This document shows, piece after piece, positions 19,428 through 28,046 of a stretch of 64,000 nucleotides of DNA (position 1 is its first letter; each line of letters starts with the position of its first letter). This DNA comes from CAVVYV01 sp963818205. GTDB lineage: Bacteria; Actinomycetota; Thermoleophilia; Solirubrobacterales; 70-9. The stretch is from NCBI GenBank assembly GCA_963818205.1, contig CAWFRG010000009.1:62001-126000 (forward strand). Direction: 5' to 3'. Under the pieces are notes generated by a model. It was not told where the DNA came from and did not search any database. It saw only the letters and a list, made by a program, of their open reading frames with translations. The translations under genes were made by a program, and so were the position numbers.

Positions 19428-20713
19428 TGCACCTCAGCCGCGGTCGGCTCCGCGAGGGCGCGGCTGCTCTTCGAGGATCTGTCCGCGATCGACCAGGAAT
19501 GGTCGACCAGGACGGTCCGAGGGCCCATTTGCTCGCGGCCGCTGCCGAAGAAGTCACCCCCGCCCACGGTCAGGTCCGCGGCTCGCGTGATCGCGTCGAG
19601 CATCTGCTGGCTGGCGTCGCACCAGACGCCGACGTAGTACTGGCCGGCCGGGAGGGGACAGCGCTTGATCCGGCAGCGAACCTCGCCCTGCGCGGGCACC
19701 TCGCGGAACGGGGCGCCGGCGGTCTCGGAGTAGATGTTGATCAGCGGCTTGTCCTCGCCATGCGCGGCGATCACGATCCCGAAGTTGACCCCGCGCATCG
19801 GCACCGCCTTCGCCGTCTCGTAGCTGACGACGATGTCGAAGTCCTTGCCGGAGGCAGGGCTGTCGATCATCTGCCCGTCCTGCTCAAGCCGGAGGTCCGT
19901 CAGGATCGCCCGCCCGTCGCCGACCCGGTTCTCGCGATCCCTGAGGCTCGTCTGCGACTCCGTGAGCATGTCGCTGACATAGGTATCGACCACATCCGAG
20001 GCGGTGCCACGGGCGACGATCCGCCCGCCCGAGAGCATGATCGCCCGGTCGCAGAGGCCGCGAACGGAGGCAAGGTTGTGGCTGATGAAGACGACGGTTC
20101 GTCCCTCTCCGGCCGCGGTCTCCATGCGCCCCAGGCACTTCTCCTGAAAGGCGAGGTCACCCACCGAGAGGACTTCGTCGATGATCAGGATCTCGGGCTC
20201 GAGATGAGCGGCGACCGAGAACGCCAGTCGCATCTGCATCCCGCTCGAGTAGCGCTTGACCGGCGTGTCGATGAAGGGCCCGATGTCGGCGAACTCGACG
20301 ATCTCGTCGAATCTCCTCTGGATCTCCTCGCGCCTCATGTCGAGGATCGCTCCGTTGAGGAAGATGTTCTCCCGCCCGGTCAGCTCGGGATGGAATCCTG
20401 TGCCGACCTCGAGCAGGGCGCCGACTCTGCCGCGGAGGCGGGCCTCCCCCTCGGTCGGAGGCGTGATCCGGGAGAGGATCTTCAGCAAGGTGCTCTTCCC
20501 GGCGCCGTTGTGCCCGACGATGCCCATCGTCTCGCCGCGCTTGACTTCGAAGTCGACGTCCCGAAGGGCCCAGAACTCCTCAGTCCGCTGACCGCGCCCG
20601 AGTGACTTCAGCCGCTCCGTGATCCGCTCGGTAAGGAGCATGTAGCCGGCCTGCTCGACGCCTATCTCATAGCGCTTGCCCAACCCCCTGGCCTCGATCG
20701 CGGTGTCGCTCAT
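19424..20713 (-). CDS. wzt: Polysaccharide ABC exporter ATPase with C-terminal domain
   Basis: Intact 429 residues. The nucleotide-binding domain (about 1-245) has Walker A GHNGAGKST, the TagH/Wzt-type GTGFHPELTGRENIFLNG, the signature YSSGMQMRLAFSVA and Walker B ILIIDEVLSVGD with a switch His in FISHNLASVRG. Residues about 265-405 form a Wzt_C-like beta-sandwich (DFDIVVSYETAKAVPMRGVN, AGQYYVGVWCDAS), which in known systems reads the modified non-reducing end of the chain. Works with the permease at 20710, whose gene overlaps it by four bases. The neighbouring methyltransferase would be the matching terminal modifier. Confidence 0.9.
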   Translation of the reverse strand: MSDTAIEARGLGKRYEIGVEQAGYMLLTERITERLKSLGRGQRTEEFWALRDVDFEVKRGETMGIVGHNGAGKSTLLKILSRITPPTEGEARLRGRVGALLEVGTGFHPELTGRENIFLNGAILDMRREEIQRRFDEIVEFADIGPFIDTPVKRYSSGMQMRLAFSVAAHLEPEILIIDEVLSVGDLAFQEKCLGRMETAAGEGRTVVFISHNLASVRGLCDRAIMLSGGRIVARGTASDVVDTYVSDMLTESQTSLRDRENRVGDGRAILTDLRLEQDGQMIDSPASGKDFDIVVSYETAKAVPMRGVNFGIVIAAHGEDKPLINIYSETAGAPFREVPAQGEVRCRIKRCPLPAGQYYVGVWCDASQQMLDAITRAADLTVGGGDFFGSGREQMGPRTVLVDHSWSIADRSSKSSRALAEPTAAEVQ

Positions 20714-21570
20714 ATGACGTCAGCAAAGGATTGCTCGGCTCGCCGGAAGTAGACCAGCGCGCCGCCCAGGATCAGGGCGGCGGCGGCGACCGAGATCAGG
20801 ATGTTGGCCGTTCCCGGATAGGGCTGGTCGAGAAGCGCCCAGCGCATCCCGTCGATGACCGTGGCCATCGGATTGATCGAATAGATGTACGACCACGCCT
20901 CTCCGGCTTGATCGCCCACCAGCGTCCCGCTGTACAGCACCGGACTGACGAAGAAAAGGACCTGGACCAGCATCGGGACCACCACCTGAACGTCCCTGTA
21001 CCTGACGTTGACCGCTGCGAGCAGCGTGGCGATCGCGAACGCCGTGATCACCCCGAGGATCAGGAATGCCGGCACGAGGTAGACAGTCGAAGCGATCGCG
21101 ACCCCGTAGATCACGGTGACCACGATCACCACGGCCAGGGCGATCACCAGGTCGAGGAGCAGGCTGAGCGCCTTCGAGATCGGTAGCGCGAGGCGCGGGA
21201 AGTACACCTTCGAGATCAGGTCGGCGTCCTGGACGAGGCTGGTCGACCCGTTTTGGATCGCCTGGGCGGTGAACAGCCAGGGGACGAGGCCGGCGACGGC
21301 GAAGACCGCGTAGGGCAGATCCCCGGGCACCGGCACCTTGACGACGACGCCGAAGAAGAGCGCGAAGACGAACCCGTAGATGAGCGGCTGCAGCACCGCC
21401 CAGCTGATCCCGAAGAAGCTCTGCTTGTAGCGAACCTGGAGCTCGCGCTTGGTGAGGAAATAGATCAGCTCGCGGTGCGCCCAGAGCTCACCCAAATGGA
21501 GCGAGCTCCAGCGCCTCGGGGGCGAGATGACGATCTCGGGCGTTGCCACGTGTGCTTCCGGCGTGCTCAC
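20710..21570 (-). CDS. wzm: Polysaccharide ABC exporter permease
   Basis: Intact 286 residues from a GTG start. ABC2-type permease: an N-terminal interfacial helix (HLGELWAHRELIYFLTKREL), the coupling segment RYKQSFFGISWAVLQPLIYG, then about six membrane helices with the conserved region SPVLYSG and NPMATVIDGMRWALL. It forms the channel moving lipid-linked glycan across the cytoplasmic membrane with the Wzt ATPase. Four-base overlaps on both sides (with the GT2 upstream and wzt downstream) show one tightly coupled operon. Confidence 0.9.
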   Translation of the reverse strand: MSTPEAHVATPEIVISPPRRWSSLHLGELWAHRELIYFLTKRELQVRYKQSFFGISWAVLQPLIYGFVFALFFGVVVKVPVPGDLPYAVFAVAGLVPWLFTAQAIQNGSTSLVQDADLISKVYFPRLALPISKALSLLLDLVIALAVVIVVTVIYGVAIASTVYLVPAFLILGVITAFAIATLLAAVNVRYRDVQVVVPMLVQVLFFVSPVLYSGTLVGDQAGEAWSYIYSINPMATVIDGMRWALLDQPYPGTANILISVAAAALILGGALVYFRRAEQSFADVI

Positions 21571-22484
21571 GGCGACCTACGGTAGCGGCGGAGCTCGGCG
21601 AGGCTGGGCCGGCGGTCGCGGCCCCTGATCCGGGCCCGGAGGCGGGCGGGCAGGTGCTCGAGCAGGCGTCCGCCGAATCGCAGGGCGGGATCGACGGTCG
21701 TCTCGCTGACCGCTCGCCAGCCCCAGACCGGCCAGCGCAAGAGGGCGAGCCGGCGCCGCTCGCGTTCGGTCAGCTGCTCGCCGAAGAACTCGGCGAAGCG
21801 GCGGATCTCCGCTCGCGAGTGGCCGAACCCGCGTGACTTCTGTGCGGGGTGGCCGAGTCGGGTGGCGAGGACGTCCTCCGGCAGCAGCGCCGGCATCTCG
21901 CCGGCGACCGCGAGCCGAACCATCAGCTCGGCGTCGAAGACGTTATGGAGATCCTCGCGGAAGGGCCCATGCAGTCTGAACATCTCCCGCCGCCAGAAGA
22001 CAGACGGCTGGGGGACGTGCCAGGGGGCCAGCACCCACCATTGACGGCCGGCCAGCGGTCCCTCGCTCGCGGAGGGTGGTTCCGGCTGCCAGATGCCGAG
22101 CTCGACCGGGGGATCGCCGTCGAGCAGGTCAAGCGAAGCTCCCGCCACCCAGCCGGCTCCGGTGCGCTCGAGGGCGGCAATCGCGGTCTCAAAGGCACCG
22201 GGGAGGTAGTAATCGTCGCTGTTTATGTATGCGACGATCTCCCCCGTGGTCCCTTCGATCCCCTTGTTGATCCCGTTCGACTGGCCCCTGTCGGGTTCCG
22301 ATACCCACCAGGCGAGCCGATCCTCATAACGCCGGATGATCTCCACGGTCCCGTCGGTGGAGGCCCCGTCGACGATCACGTACTCGAGGTTCGGGTAGCC
22401 CTGATCGAGGACGGAGCGGATCGTGCGCTCGATGAAGCGCCCCTGGTTGTAGGAGGGCGTGATGACCGAGAGCTTGGGCGCCAC
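21567..22484 (-). CDS. Family 2 glycosyltransferase
   Basis: Intact 305 residues from GTG 22484. The GT-A core has KLSVITPSYNQGRFIERTI, YVIVDGASTDGTVEII, WWVSEPDRGQSNGINKG and IVAYINSDDYYLPGAF, with WHVPQPSVFWRRE farther on; this is the WcaA/WcaE-like subgroup common in O-antigen and exopolysaccharide loci. The C-terminal 70 residues are basic and probably lie on the membrane. It is the first gene of the exporter operon. A TAGACT box (minus strand) stands 11 bases upstream within a 76-base gap shared with the divergent fcl-like gene. Confidence 0.8.
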   Translation of the reverse strand: MAPKLSVITPSYNQGRFIERTIRSVLDQGYPNLEYVIVDGASTDGTVEIIRRYEDRLAWWVSEPDRGQSNGINKGIEGTTGEIVAYINSDDYYLPGAFETAIAALERTGAGWVAGASLDLLDGDPPVELGIWQPEPPSASEGPLAGRQWWVLAPWHVPQPSVFWRREMFRLHGPFREDLHNVFDAELMVRLAVAGEMPALLPEDVLATRLGHPAQKSRGFGHSRAEIRRFAEFFGEQLTERERRRLALLRWPVWGWRAVSETTVDPALRFGGRLLEHLPARLRARIRGRDRRPSLAELRRYRRSP

Positions 22485-22560
22485 TTGGGGCGCCTAGTCT
22501 AGGAGCAGATCACCACTGCCCGCCCAAGTCTTCGGGGTGCAGGCGCTAGCCTTCCCCGCA

Positions 22561-23532
22561 ATGGCGGCTGGCAGCCCCGATCCGAGCTTCTGGTCCGGCA
22601 AGCATGTGGTGGTCACCGGCGGCGCCGGGTTCCTCGGCCGGCCGACCACCACTCTCCTGCGGGACCTCGCCGCGGAGGTCAGGGTGCCACGCTCGGCGGA
22701 GTACGACCTTCGCGACCGGGCCGCCTGCTTCGAGGCGCTCGACGGCGCCGAGGTGATCATCCATCTGGCCGCCAACGTCGGCGGGATCGGCTTCAACCGG
22801 CGGAATCCCGCGCCACTCGCGCACGACAACCTGGCGATGAGCCTGAACGTGTTCGAGGCCTGCCGCGCTCACGGCACCGCCAAGCTGGTGCTCGCCGGTT
22901 CCGTCTGCGCCTACCCCAAATTCACCCCGGTGCCGTTCAAGGAGGACGACATCTGGAACGGCTACCCGGAGGAGTCGAACGCCCCCTACGGGCTGGCGAA
23001 GAAGATGAACTTCGTCCTCTCGGACGCCTACCGGCGCCAGTACGGCCTCGACTCCTGCGTGCCGGTGATCGCCAACCTCTACGGGCCCGGCGACAACTTC
23101 GACCTCGAGGACTCCCACGTGATCGCGGCGATGGTCCACAAGTACGTGGTCGCCGCCGAGAGGGGGGAACCCGAGGTGGTCCTCTGGGGGACCGGCGAGC
23201 CCTCGCGCGAGTTCCTCTACGTCGATGATGCCGCTCGGGCGCTGGTGCTGTGCGCCGAGCGGCTCGAGGTCTCGGACCCGGTCAACATCGGCACTGGTGA
23301 GGAGACCCGGATCCGCGACCTCTCCCAGATGATCTCCGAGTTGGCCGGTTACGAGGGCAAGACCGTCTGGGACGACTCTCGCCCCGACGGCCAGCCGAAA
23401 CGCTCGCTCGACGTCTCCCGGGCGCGTGAGCTGATCGGCTTTGTGGCCGAGACGCCGTTGGACGAGGGGCTGCGGCGGACCGTAGAGAGCTTCAGGGCGT
23501 CAGCGCTCGCCGCCGCGGGCTCAACCGCTTAG
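22561..23532 (+). CDS. fcl: GDP-L-fucose synthase-like NAD-dependent epimerase
   Basis: Intact 323 residues from ATG 22561. NAD(P)-binding VVVTGGAGFLG, then HLAANVGGIGFNRRNP, catalytic Ser in LAGSVCAYPKFTPVPF and Tyr-x3-Lys in NAPYGLAKKM, NLYGPGDNFD, and the substrate-side VLWGTGEPSREFLYVDDAAR; all match GDP-4-keto-6-deoxymannose epimerase/reductase. With gmd it would make GDP-L-fucose. A TAGCCT box (22547-22552) eight bases before the ATG and no ribosome-binding site suggest a leaderless transcript. An in-frame GTG at 22537 is less likely. A close relative acting on another nucleotide sugar cannot be excluded. Confidence 0.85.
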   Translation: MAAGSPDPSFWSGKHVVVTGGAGFLGRPTTTLLRDLAAEVRVPRSAEYDLRDRAACFEALDGAEVIIHLAANVGGIGFNRRNPAPLAHDNLAMSLNVFEACRAHGTAKLVLAGSVCAYPKFTPVPFKEDDIWNGYPEESNAPYGLAKKMNFVLSDAYRRQYGLDSCVPVIANLYGPGDNFDLEDSHVIAAMVHKYVVAAERGEPEVVLWGTGEPSREFLYVDDAARALVLCAERLEVSDPVNIGTGEETRIRDLSQMISELAGYEGKTVWDDSRPDGQPKRSLDVSRARELIGFVAETPLDEGLRRTVESFRASALAAAGSTA

Positions 23533-23620
23533 GCGCCAGCTGAGCGCCGGCCGCCCTGGTGATGTTCCTGCTCGCGAACATCGTCGCCCGGCGGATCCTT
23601 CCCCGGGATAGCGGCAGCTA

Positions 23621-24300
23621 GTGGCCGACTCGCTGCCGGCGCTGGCGCGCCAGGTGACCGTCTGCCGACGCTGCCCCCGTCTGGTCGAGTGGCGGGAGGC
23701 GTCGCCGCCGACCCGCCGCGGCGCTACCGCGGCCAGCGTTACTGGGCGCGGCCGCTACCCGGCTTCGGCGACCCGCGGGCGCCGATCATGATCGTCGGCC
23801 TGGCGCCGGCTGCCCACGGCGGAAACCGCACTGGGCGGATCTTCACCGGCGATCGCTCGGGCGACTGGCTGTTCGCCGCCCTGCACCGGGCGGGTCTCGC
23901 CAACCAGCCGACCTCGGAGAGCGCCGACGACGGCCTTCGCCTCGACGGGGCCTACGTCACCGCGGTCAATCGCTGCCCGCCCCCGGGGAATCGCCCGACG
24001 ACGGAGGAGCGCGACAACTGCCTGCCGTACCTGGTGCGCGAGCTGCGGCTGCTCCCATCCCGGGTGCTGGTGCCGCTCGGCGGATACGCGTGGGCGGGAT
24101 CGCTGCTCGCCCTCGACGAGCTCGGCGTGGAGCTGCCGCGCCCGCGGCCGCCGTTTGGCCACGGGGCCGAGGCCGAGGTCGGGCCTTACGTCCTGCTCGG
24201 CTGCTTTCACCCCAGCCAGCAGAACACCTTCACCGGCAAGCTCACCGAGCGGATGATGGACGCGGTCTTCGCGCGGGCCCGGGAGCTGGCGGGCATCTAG
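23621..24300 (+). CDS. udgB: Uracil-DNA glycosylase, family 5 (UdgB type)
   Basis: Removes uracil and related bases from DNA. Motifs are GLAPAAHGGNRTGRIFTGD (active-site loop without the family 1 Asp), NRCPPPGNRPTTEERDNC, and GCFHPSQQNTFTGKLT. The Fe-S-type cysteines are visible: CRRCP near the N-terminus, then NRC and DNC. An indel near 23705 separates the N-terminus, which begins VADSLPALARQVTVCRRCP at GTG 23621, from the rest; with it the protein is about 226 residues, normal for the family. It belongs to housekeeping rather than to the polysaccharide locus on its left. Confidence 0.85.
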
Positions 24301-24335
24301 CGCGCCGTCTCGTCTTCCGCCCATACTCTGGGCCG

Positions 24336-24890
24336 GTGTTCCCGCTCAACCTCCCCAACACGCTCACCGTCCTCCGAATCCTGCTGGTCCCGGTGGTGAT
24401 CGTGGCGCTGCTCGACGAGACGCCGAACGGGGACGCGATCGCGGCCGGGGTCTTCGCCCTCGCGGCGCTCACCGACGGGCTCGACGGCTACATCGCCCGC
24501 AGCCGCGGCGCCGTCACCACCTTCGGCAAGCTGATGGACCCGATCGCCGACAAGCTCCTGGTCACCGCCGCCCTCGTCGCACTGGTGTCGCTCAACCGGC
24601 TCGACGCCTGGGTGGCGATGGTGATCATCGCCCGGGAGTTCGCGGTCACCGGCCTGCGGGGGCTGGCGGCCGAACAGGGGGTGGTGATCCAGGCGAGTTG
24701 GCTGGGCAAGGTGAAGACGGCGCTGCAGATCGCCGCGATCATCGCCCTGATCGTCTTCGAGCCGGCGCCGCTCTCGGTCGATCTGCTCGTCTATGCCGCG
24801 GTCGCGGTGACGGTGATCAGCGGCGTCGACTACTTCTTCGGCTTCCGCCGGATGGCGACCAAGGGCGGAGCTCAGGTTGATCGCGCCTGA
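24336..24890 (+). CDS. pgsA: CDP-diacylglycerol-glycerol-3-P phosphatidyltransferase
   Basis: First step of phosphatidylglycerol synthesis at the membrane. 184 residues from GTG 24336: LPNTLTVLRILLVPVVIVAL forms the first helix, then the CDP-alcohol phosphotransferase motif DGLDGYIARSRGAVTTFGKL continuing MDPIADK, with all aspartates (DxxDGxxAR...GxxxDxxxD) present, and IIAREFAVTGLRGLA. Hydrophobic helices continue to GVDYFFGFRRM. TACTCT (24324-24329) lies six bases before the GTG without a ribosome-binding site, so the mRNA is probably leaderless. It is convergent with the next gene and overlaps its 3' end by 19 bases. Confidence 0.9.
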   Translation: MFPLNLPNTLTVLRILLVPVVIVALLDETPNGDAIAAGVFALAALTDGLDGYIARSRGAVTTFGKLMDPIADKLLVTAALVALVSLNRLDAWVAMVIIAREFAVTGLRGLAAEQGVVIQASWLGKVKTALQIAAIIALIVFEPAPLSVDLLVYAAVAVTVISGVDYFFGFRRMATKGGAQVDRA

Positions 24891-25507
24891 GCGCCCTCCG
24901 CCTCCTTGAAGATCACCCCGATTCCGCCCCATCGGCCATGACCTTGATCGTCGTCGGGGTCGGTGAACTCGACCGTCCGATGATCAGGCGCCAGCTCGGT
25001 CCAGAGCTCGTCGACCTTGCAGAGTGGTTGTTTCGGGTGTTCCAGAATGTCGTGGAACGCGATCAGTCCCTCCGGCGCCACAAGGGGCTCATACATCTCC
25101 CAGTCGCGTTTCACGCCCTCATAGGTGTGGTCGCCATCGATCAGCAGAAAGTCGATCGGCCGCCCATCCAGCAGGGACTTCAGCCGCTTTAGCGTTCTCC
25201 GCTTGTGCGAATCGCGCCGCAGGGCGTGGAGCTCTTGACCCGGCTGAGCGAAGGATTGAAATTCGCGAGCTTCCTCTTCCGAGTAGCCGCCACCGAAGAG
25301 GCCGTCGGGTAGGTCGATGCTCACGATCAGTGCCTCGGGATCGGCCGCCTGACACCAGGCGAACAGGGTTCCGCCCTTGTGAGTTCCGATTTCCACCACG
25401 GTCCGGGGCCGGCGCTCGCGGACCAGCGAGATCAGGGGCTCGAGCTCCGCGACCTTCTGGAAAGCCTCGCGCCGAATCGCCTCGATGGCCAGCTCCCTGT
25501 CGGTCAT
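24872..25507 (-). CDS. CmcI-like SAM-dependent hydroxylase/methyltransferase
   Basis: 211 residues. VVEIGTHKGGTLFAWCQAA is SAM motif I and IDFLLIDGDHTYEGVKRDWE with LVAPEGLIAFHDILEH is the signature of the Methyltransf_24 / cephalosporin hydroxylase (CmcI)-like group, which includes sugar O-methyltransferases of glycolipids and rhamnosyl antibiotics. It follows folE2 by only 10 bases; AGGAG at the folE2 stop serves as ribosome-binding site for ATG 25507 (TTG 25510 is an alternative). It is thus the second gene of a folE2 transcript, an odd pairing; the substrate is unknown. Confidence 0.75.
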   Translation of the reverse strand: MTDRELAIEAIRREAFQKVAELEPLISLVRERRPRTVVEIGTHKGGTLFAWCQAADPEALIVSIDLPDGLFGGGYSEEEAREFQSFAQPGQELHALRRDSHKRRTLKRLKSLLDGRPIDFLLIDGDHTYEGVKRDWEMYEPLVAPEGLIAFHDILEHPKQPLCKVDELWTELAPDHRTVEFTDPDDDQGHGRWGGIGVIFKEAEGAQARST

Positions 25508-25517
25508 CAACGTTCTC

Positions 25518-26537
25518 CTACAGCTGGCTGGCTGGAGCCTCCAGCCACTCGCGCATCGTCGTGTGGCTGGGGGAGTGCTCGCCGCTCTCGAGCTCGCGGG
25601 CGATCTCGGAGATCAGGCCGTAGCGCTCGGCGACGACGTTGTGCCGGTGGATCGTCTCCAGGTTCTCCTGGCGGGCGTGGACGAAGGCGCCGTCGCCGAG
25701 CTCGGGGAAGGCCTCGTTCACCCGGCGGATCATCTCCCGGACGGAGTCCTCGACGAAGCGGGGGTTGGCGTGGGCCTTCTCCACCACGGCGCGCTCGTCG
25801 GAGCGCTTCATCAGCTCGTAGATCTCGCTCGACATCGAGCCCTCGACGATGTGGAGCAGATCGCGGGCGTCGATCTCGACGCTGGAGCCCTCGGTGCGGC
25901 CGACGTGCAGGGTTCCGATGCCGCGCTGGTTGTGGGTGGCGATCGGGACGCTCTCGATCACGCGCTCGATCTCCTCGGGATCGAACCCCTGATCGGCCAG
26001 ACGCTCGCGCGCTCCCTCCTCGACCAGCCCCTGGGCGCAGGGGCAGGCGGTCATCCCCTGGGCCTCGACCCCGGTGAGGGTGCGGGTGCCGCGCTCGGAG
26101 GCGACCGCGGTGCCGAGCAGCGTGTAGATCTCCTGGGTCGGCAGGCCGGAGACTGGGGTGGGCACGGTCTCCGGATAGCGAGCCGCGATTCGCACCTCGG
26201 ATCGCAGTCCGCCCTGGCGCTCCCGAACCTGCTCGGCGATATGGGCCGCGAGCCCCTCGGCCTTGAGCGTCTCGCCGAGGACGACGCTGTCGATCGCCTC
26301 GTTGACGACCTCCTCGAAGCGCGACATGTGCACCCCGGCCTGCTCGGGATTGAGGTCGACGAGGCACTCGAGCTCGGCGTGGTAGAGGGAGCCGGGGGCG
26401 TCACTGCCGGGGACGGCGACGCGGATCACCTTCTCGACTCCGGTGACACCCACCCGCGAGAGGCTGACCCTGGTGGCTGGGGTGGAGGCCTGAGCGTCTC
26501 GGCCAGCGGGGGAGATCGTGAAAGTCGAATCTGCCAT
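25518..26537 (-). CDS. folE2: GTP cyclohydrolase FolE2 (type IB)
   Basis: Converts GTP to 7,8-dihydroneopterin triphosphate for folate synthesis. 339 residues from ATG 26537: RVGVTGVEKVIRV, LVDLNPEQAGVHMSRFEEVV, the active-site Cys region QGMTACPCAQG, PIATHNQRGIGTLHV, RDLLHIVEGSMSSEIYELMK and VHARQENLETIHRHNVVAER, all characteristic of the zinc-independent FolE2/MptA family. A CATACT box (26545-26550, minus strand) seven bases before the ATG replaces any ribosome-binding site. It is divergent from the sigma factor gene; the frame is open 30 codons farther up but that part overlaps the promoter. Confidence 0.9.
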   Translation of the reverse strand: MADSTFTISPAGRDAQASTPATRVSLSRVGVTGVEKVIRVAVPGSDAPGSLYHAELECLVDLNPEQAGVHMSRFEEVVNEAIDSVVLGETLKAEGLAAHIAEQVRERQGGLRSEVRIAARYPETVPTPVSGLPTQEIYTLLGTAVASERGTRTLTGVEAQGMTACPCAQGLVEEGARERLADQGFDPEEIERVIESVPIATHNQRGIGTLHVGRTEGSSVEIDARDLLHIVEGSMSSEIYELMKRSDERAVVEKAHANPRFVEDSVREMIRRVNEAFPELGDGAFVHARQENLETIHRHNVVAERYGLISEIARELESGEHSPSHTTMREWLEAPASQL

Positions 26538-26663
26538 CGGTCGAAGTATGAAGGGCCGGGATCGGCGGCGGCAAAGTCCTGACGGTTTTCGCGTCTTTGC
26601 CCCTTGCCCCATATACTCCGCAGCCACTTACCTCCGGCGTCCTGGGTTAGGGGACACGTCCGG
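26538..26663. promoter_or_regulatory. Divergent folE2 / sigma factor promoter region
   Basis: Holds the CATACT box for folE2 on the minus strand and, for the sigma factor on the plus strand, TATACT at 26612-26617, about 47 bases before ATG 26664. I see no convincing -35 box for either. Confidence 0.5.
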
Positions 26664-27800
26664 ATGGATTGGGAGAGGAGTTGGGGATTGGGAGAGGAGT
26701 TGGCGAGCATCCGGGAGACGGTTGCGACAGAGGAGAAGCCCTTTGCCGACAGCGAGCCGCTGGGGCGGCTGATCGCCGACGGGTCCGAACGTGGCTACCT
26801 GACCTTCGAGGAGATCGCCTCGACCCTGGAGGAGGTCGAGGTCACCAAGGAGCAGGTCGCCCAGCTGCACGCCCATCTGGTCGAGCAGGGGATCGACGTG
26901 ATCGCGGCCGACGGGGTGACGGCGTACAAGGAGGGTAAGGAGAGCAAGGAGAAGCAGGAGCTCGATCTGACGGTTGAGCCGAGCCTCGATTGCCTCCGCC
27001 TCTACCTGCGCTCGATCGGCGCCGTCGAGCTGCTCACGGCCGCGCAGGAGGTCGAACTCGCGAAGCGGATCGAGCGCGGCGACATGGGGGCCAAGCGCCA
27101 CATGGTCGAGGCCAACCTGAGGCTGGTGGTCTCGATCGCCAAGGCTTATCTCGGGCGGGGCCTGAGCTTCCTCGACCTGATTCAGGAGGGCTCGCTCGGT
27201 CTGATCCGGGCGGTGGAGAAGTTCGACTATCGCCGCGGCTACAAGTTCTCGACCTATGCCACCTGGTGGATCCGGCAGGCCGTCACCCGGGCGCTCGCCG
27301 ACAAGGCTCGGACGATCCGGATTCCGGTGCACATGGTCGAGAAGCTCAACCGGGTGGCGCACGTCGAGCGCCAGCTGGTCCAGCGGTTGGGCCGGGAGCC
27401 GGAGGCGGAGGAGATCGCCGCGGAGCTCAAGTGCTCCATCCGCGACGTGCGGGACATACTCCGGATCAGCCAGGTGCCGGTCTCGCTCGAGAAGCCGATC
27501 GGCGACGAGGACGACTCCGAGCTCGGCGACTTCGTCGCCGACGAGTCGGTCGAATCGCCGTTCGAGAGGGCTTCCGAGAACCTGCAGCGCGAGGACGTGC
27601 AGCGGGTGCTGGGGGTGCTGCCCCAGCGCGAGCGCGAGGTGCTCGAGCTTCGCTACGGGCTCAACGGGCAACGGCCGCTCACCCTCGAGGAGGTGGGCGA
27701 GACTTTCGGGGTCACCCGCGAGCGGATCCGGCAGATAGAGAACAACACGCTGAAGAAGCTGCAGCGGCTCCCCGAGGCCCAGCCGCTGCGCCAGGCCTAG
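26664..27800 (+). CDS. rpoD: Primary RNA polymerase sigma factor
   Basis: 378 residues from ATG 26664. A short acidic 1.1-like head and helical region (LGRLIADGSERGYLTFEEI) precede region 1.2 (LRLYLRSIGAVELLTAAQEV), region 2 (EANLRLVVSIAKAYLGRGLS, FLDLIQEGSLGLIRAVEKFD, FSTYATWWIRQAVTRAL), region 3 (IPVHMVEKLNRVAHVERQL) and region 4.2 (LTLEEVGETFGVTRERIRQI). This is a complete group 1 sigma-70. The TTG at 26688 has an ideal GGGAGAGGAG ribosome-binding site seven bases upstream and may be the real start. A 19-bp tandem duplication lies across the start region. Confidence 0.95.
   Translation: MDWERSWGLGEELASIRETVATEEKPFADSEPLGRLIADGSERGYLTFEEIASTLEEVEVTKEQVAQLHAHLVEQGIDVIAADGVTAYKEGKESKEKQELDLTVEPSLDCLRLYLRSIGAVELLTAAQEVELAKRIERGDMGAKRHMVEANLRLVVSIAKAYLGRGLSFLDLIQEGSLGLIRAVEKFDYRRGYKFSTYATWWIRQAVTRALADKARTIRIPVHMVEKLNRVAHVERQLVQRLGREPEAEEIAAELKCSIRDVRDILRISQVPVSLEKPIGDEDDSELGDFVADESVESPFERASENLQREDVQRVLGVLPQREREVLELRYGLNGQRPLTLEEVGETFGVTRERIRQIENNTLKKLQRLPEAQPLRQA
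26666..26703 (+). repeat. 19-bp perfect tandem duplication at sigma factor start
   Basis: The 19-base unit ggattgggagaggagttgg occurs at 26666-26684 and again at 26685-26703. Each copy contains the purine-rich ribosome-binding-site-like core. Because 19 is not a multiple of three, removing a copy would put ATG 26664 out of frame but leave a later start usable. Confidence 0.95.
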
Positions 27801-28046
27801 CCGGGCCCAGAGCCGCATAAGCATCCGAGCTCGCTGCAGGGCTTGCGGCGGGCGCCGGGCGGTGATGGAATGGAGGCGAAAGGCGCGCCCGGCCGGCTGG
27901 GCGTCCCGGACCCCCGGCAGCTTTCACCGGATTTCCCGGTTCCTGCCAGGGGTGAAAAGACCAACCCCCGGGCCGGCCACGGGGGAGAGGCGTTCGGGCC
28001 CCCAGCCGGCCGTGAGCGCCCGTTCGGTACTCGTGGTTGCTCTCTG
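27801..28046. other. Non-coding gap with possible pseudoknot
   Basis: No convincing gene. GGCAG (27916-27920) can pair with CTGCC (27943-27947), and TTTCACC (27922-27928) with GGTGAAA (27951-27957); the pairs cross, as in an H-type pseudoknot. A GC-rich inverted region follows. It may be the 3' end of the sigma factor mRNA or a terminator between convergent genes; no T-run is present. Confidence 0.3.

Noticed and set aside
23541..23620. Short hydrophobic frame (about 26 codons, VMFLLANIVARRILPR) between fcl and udgB, like the end of a PstC-type permease
   Set aside because: Too short to assign, with no start context; could be a relic but equally a chance frame.
27880..28010. Cobalamin- or other riboswitch upstream of the AbrB end (minus strand GGGAA...CGGTGAAA)
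   Set aside because: A few bases resemble the cobalamin aptamer core, but the B12 box and the remaining conserved segments are missing and no B12-related gene is adjacent.
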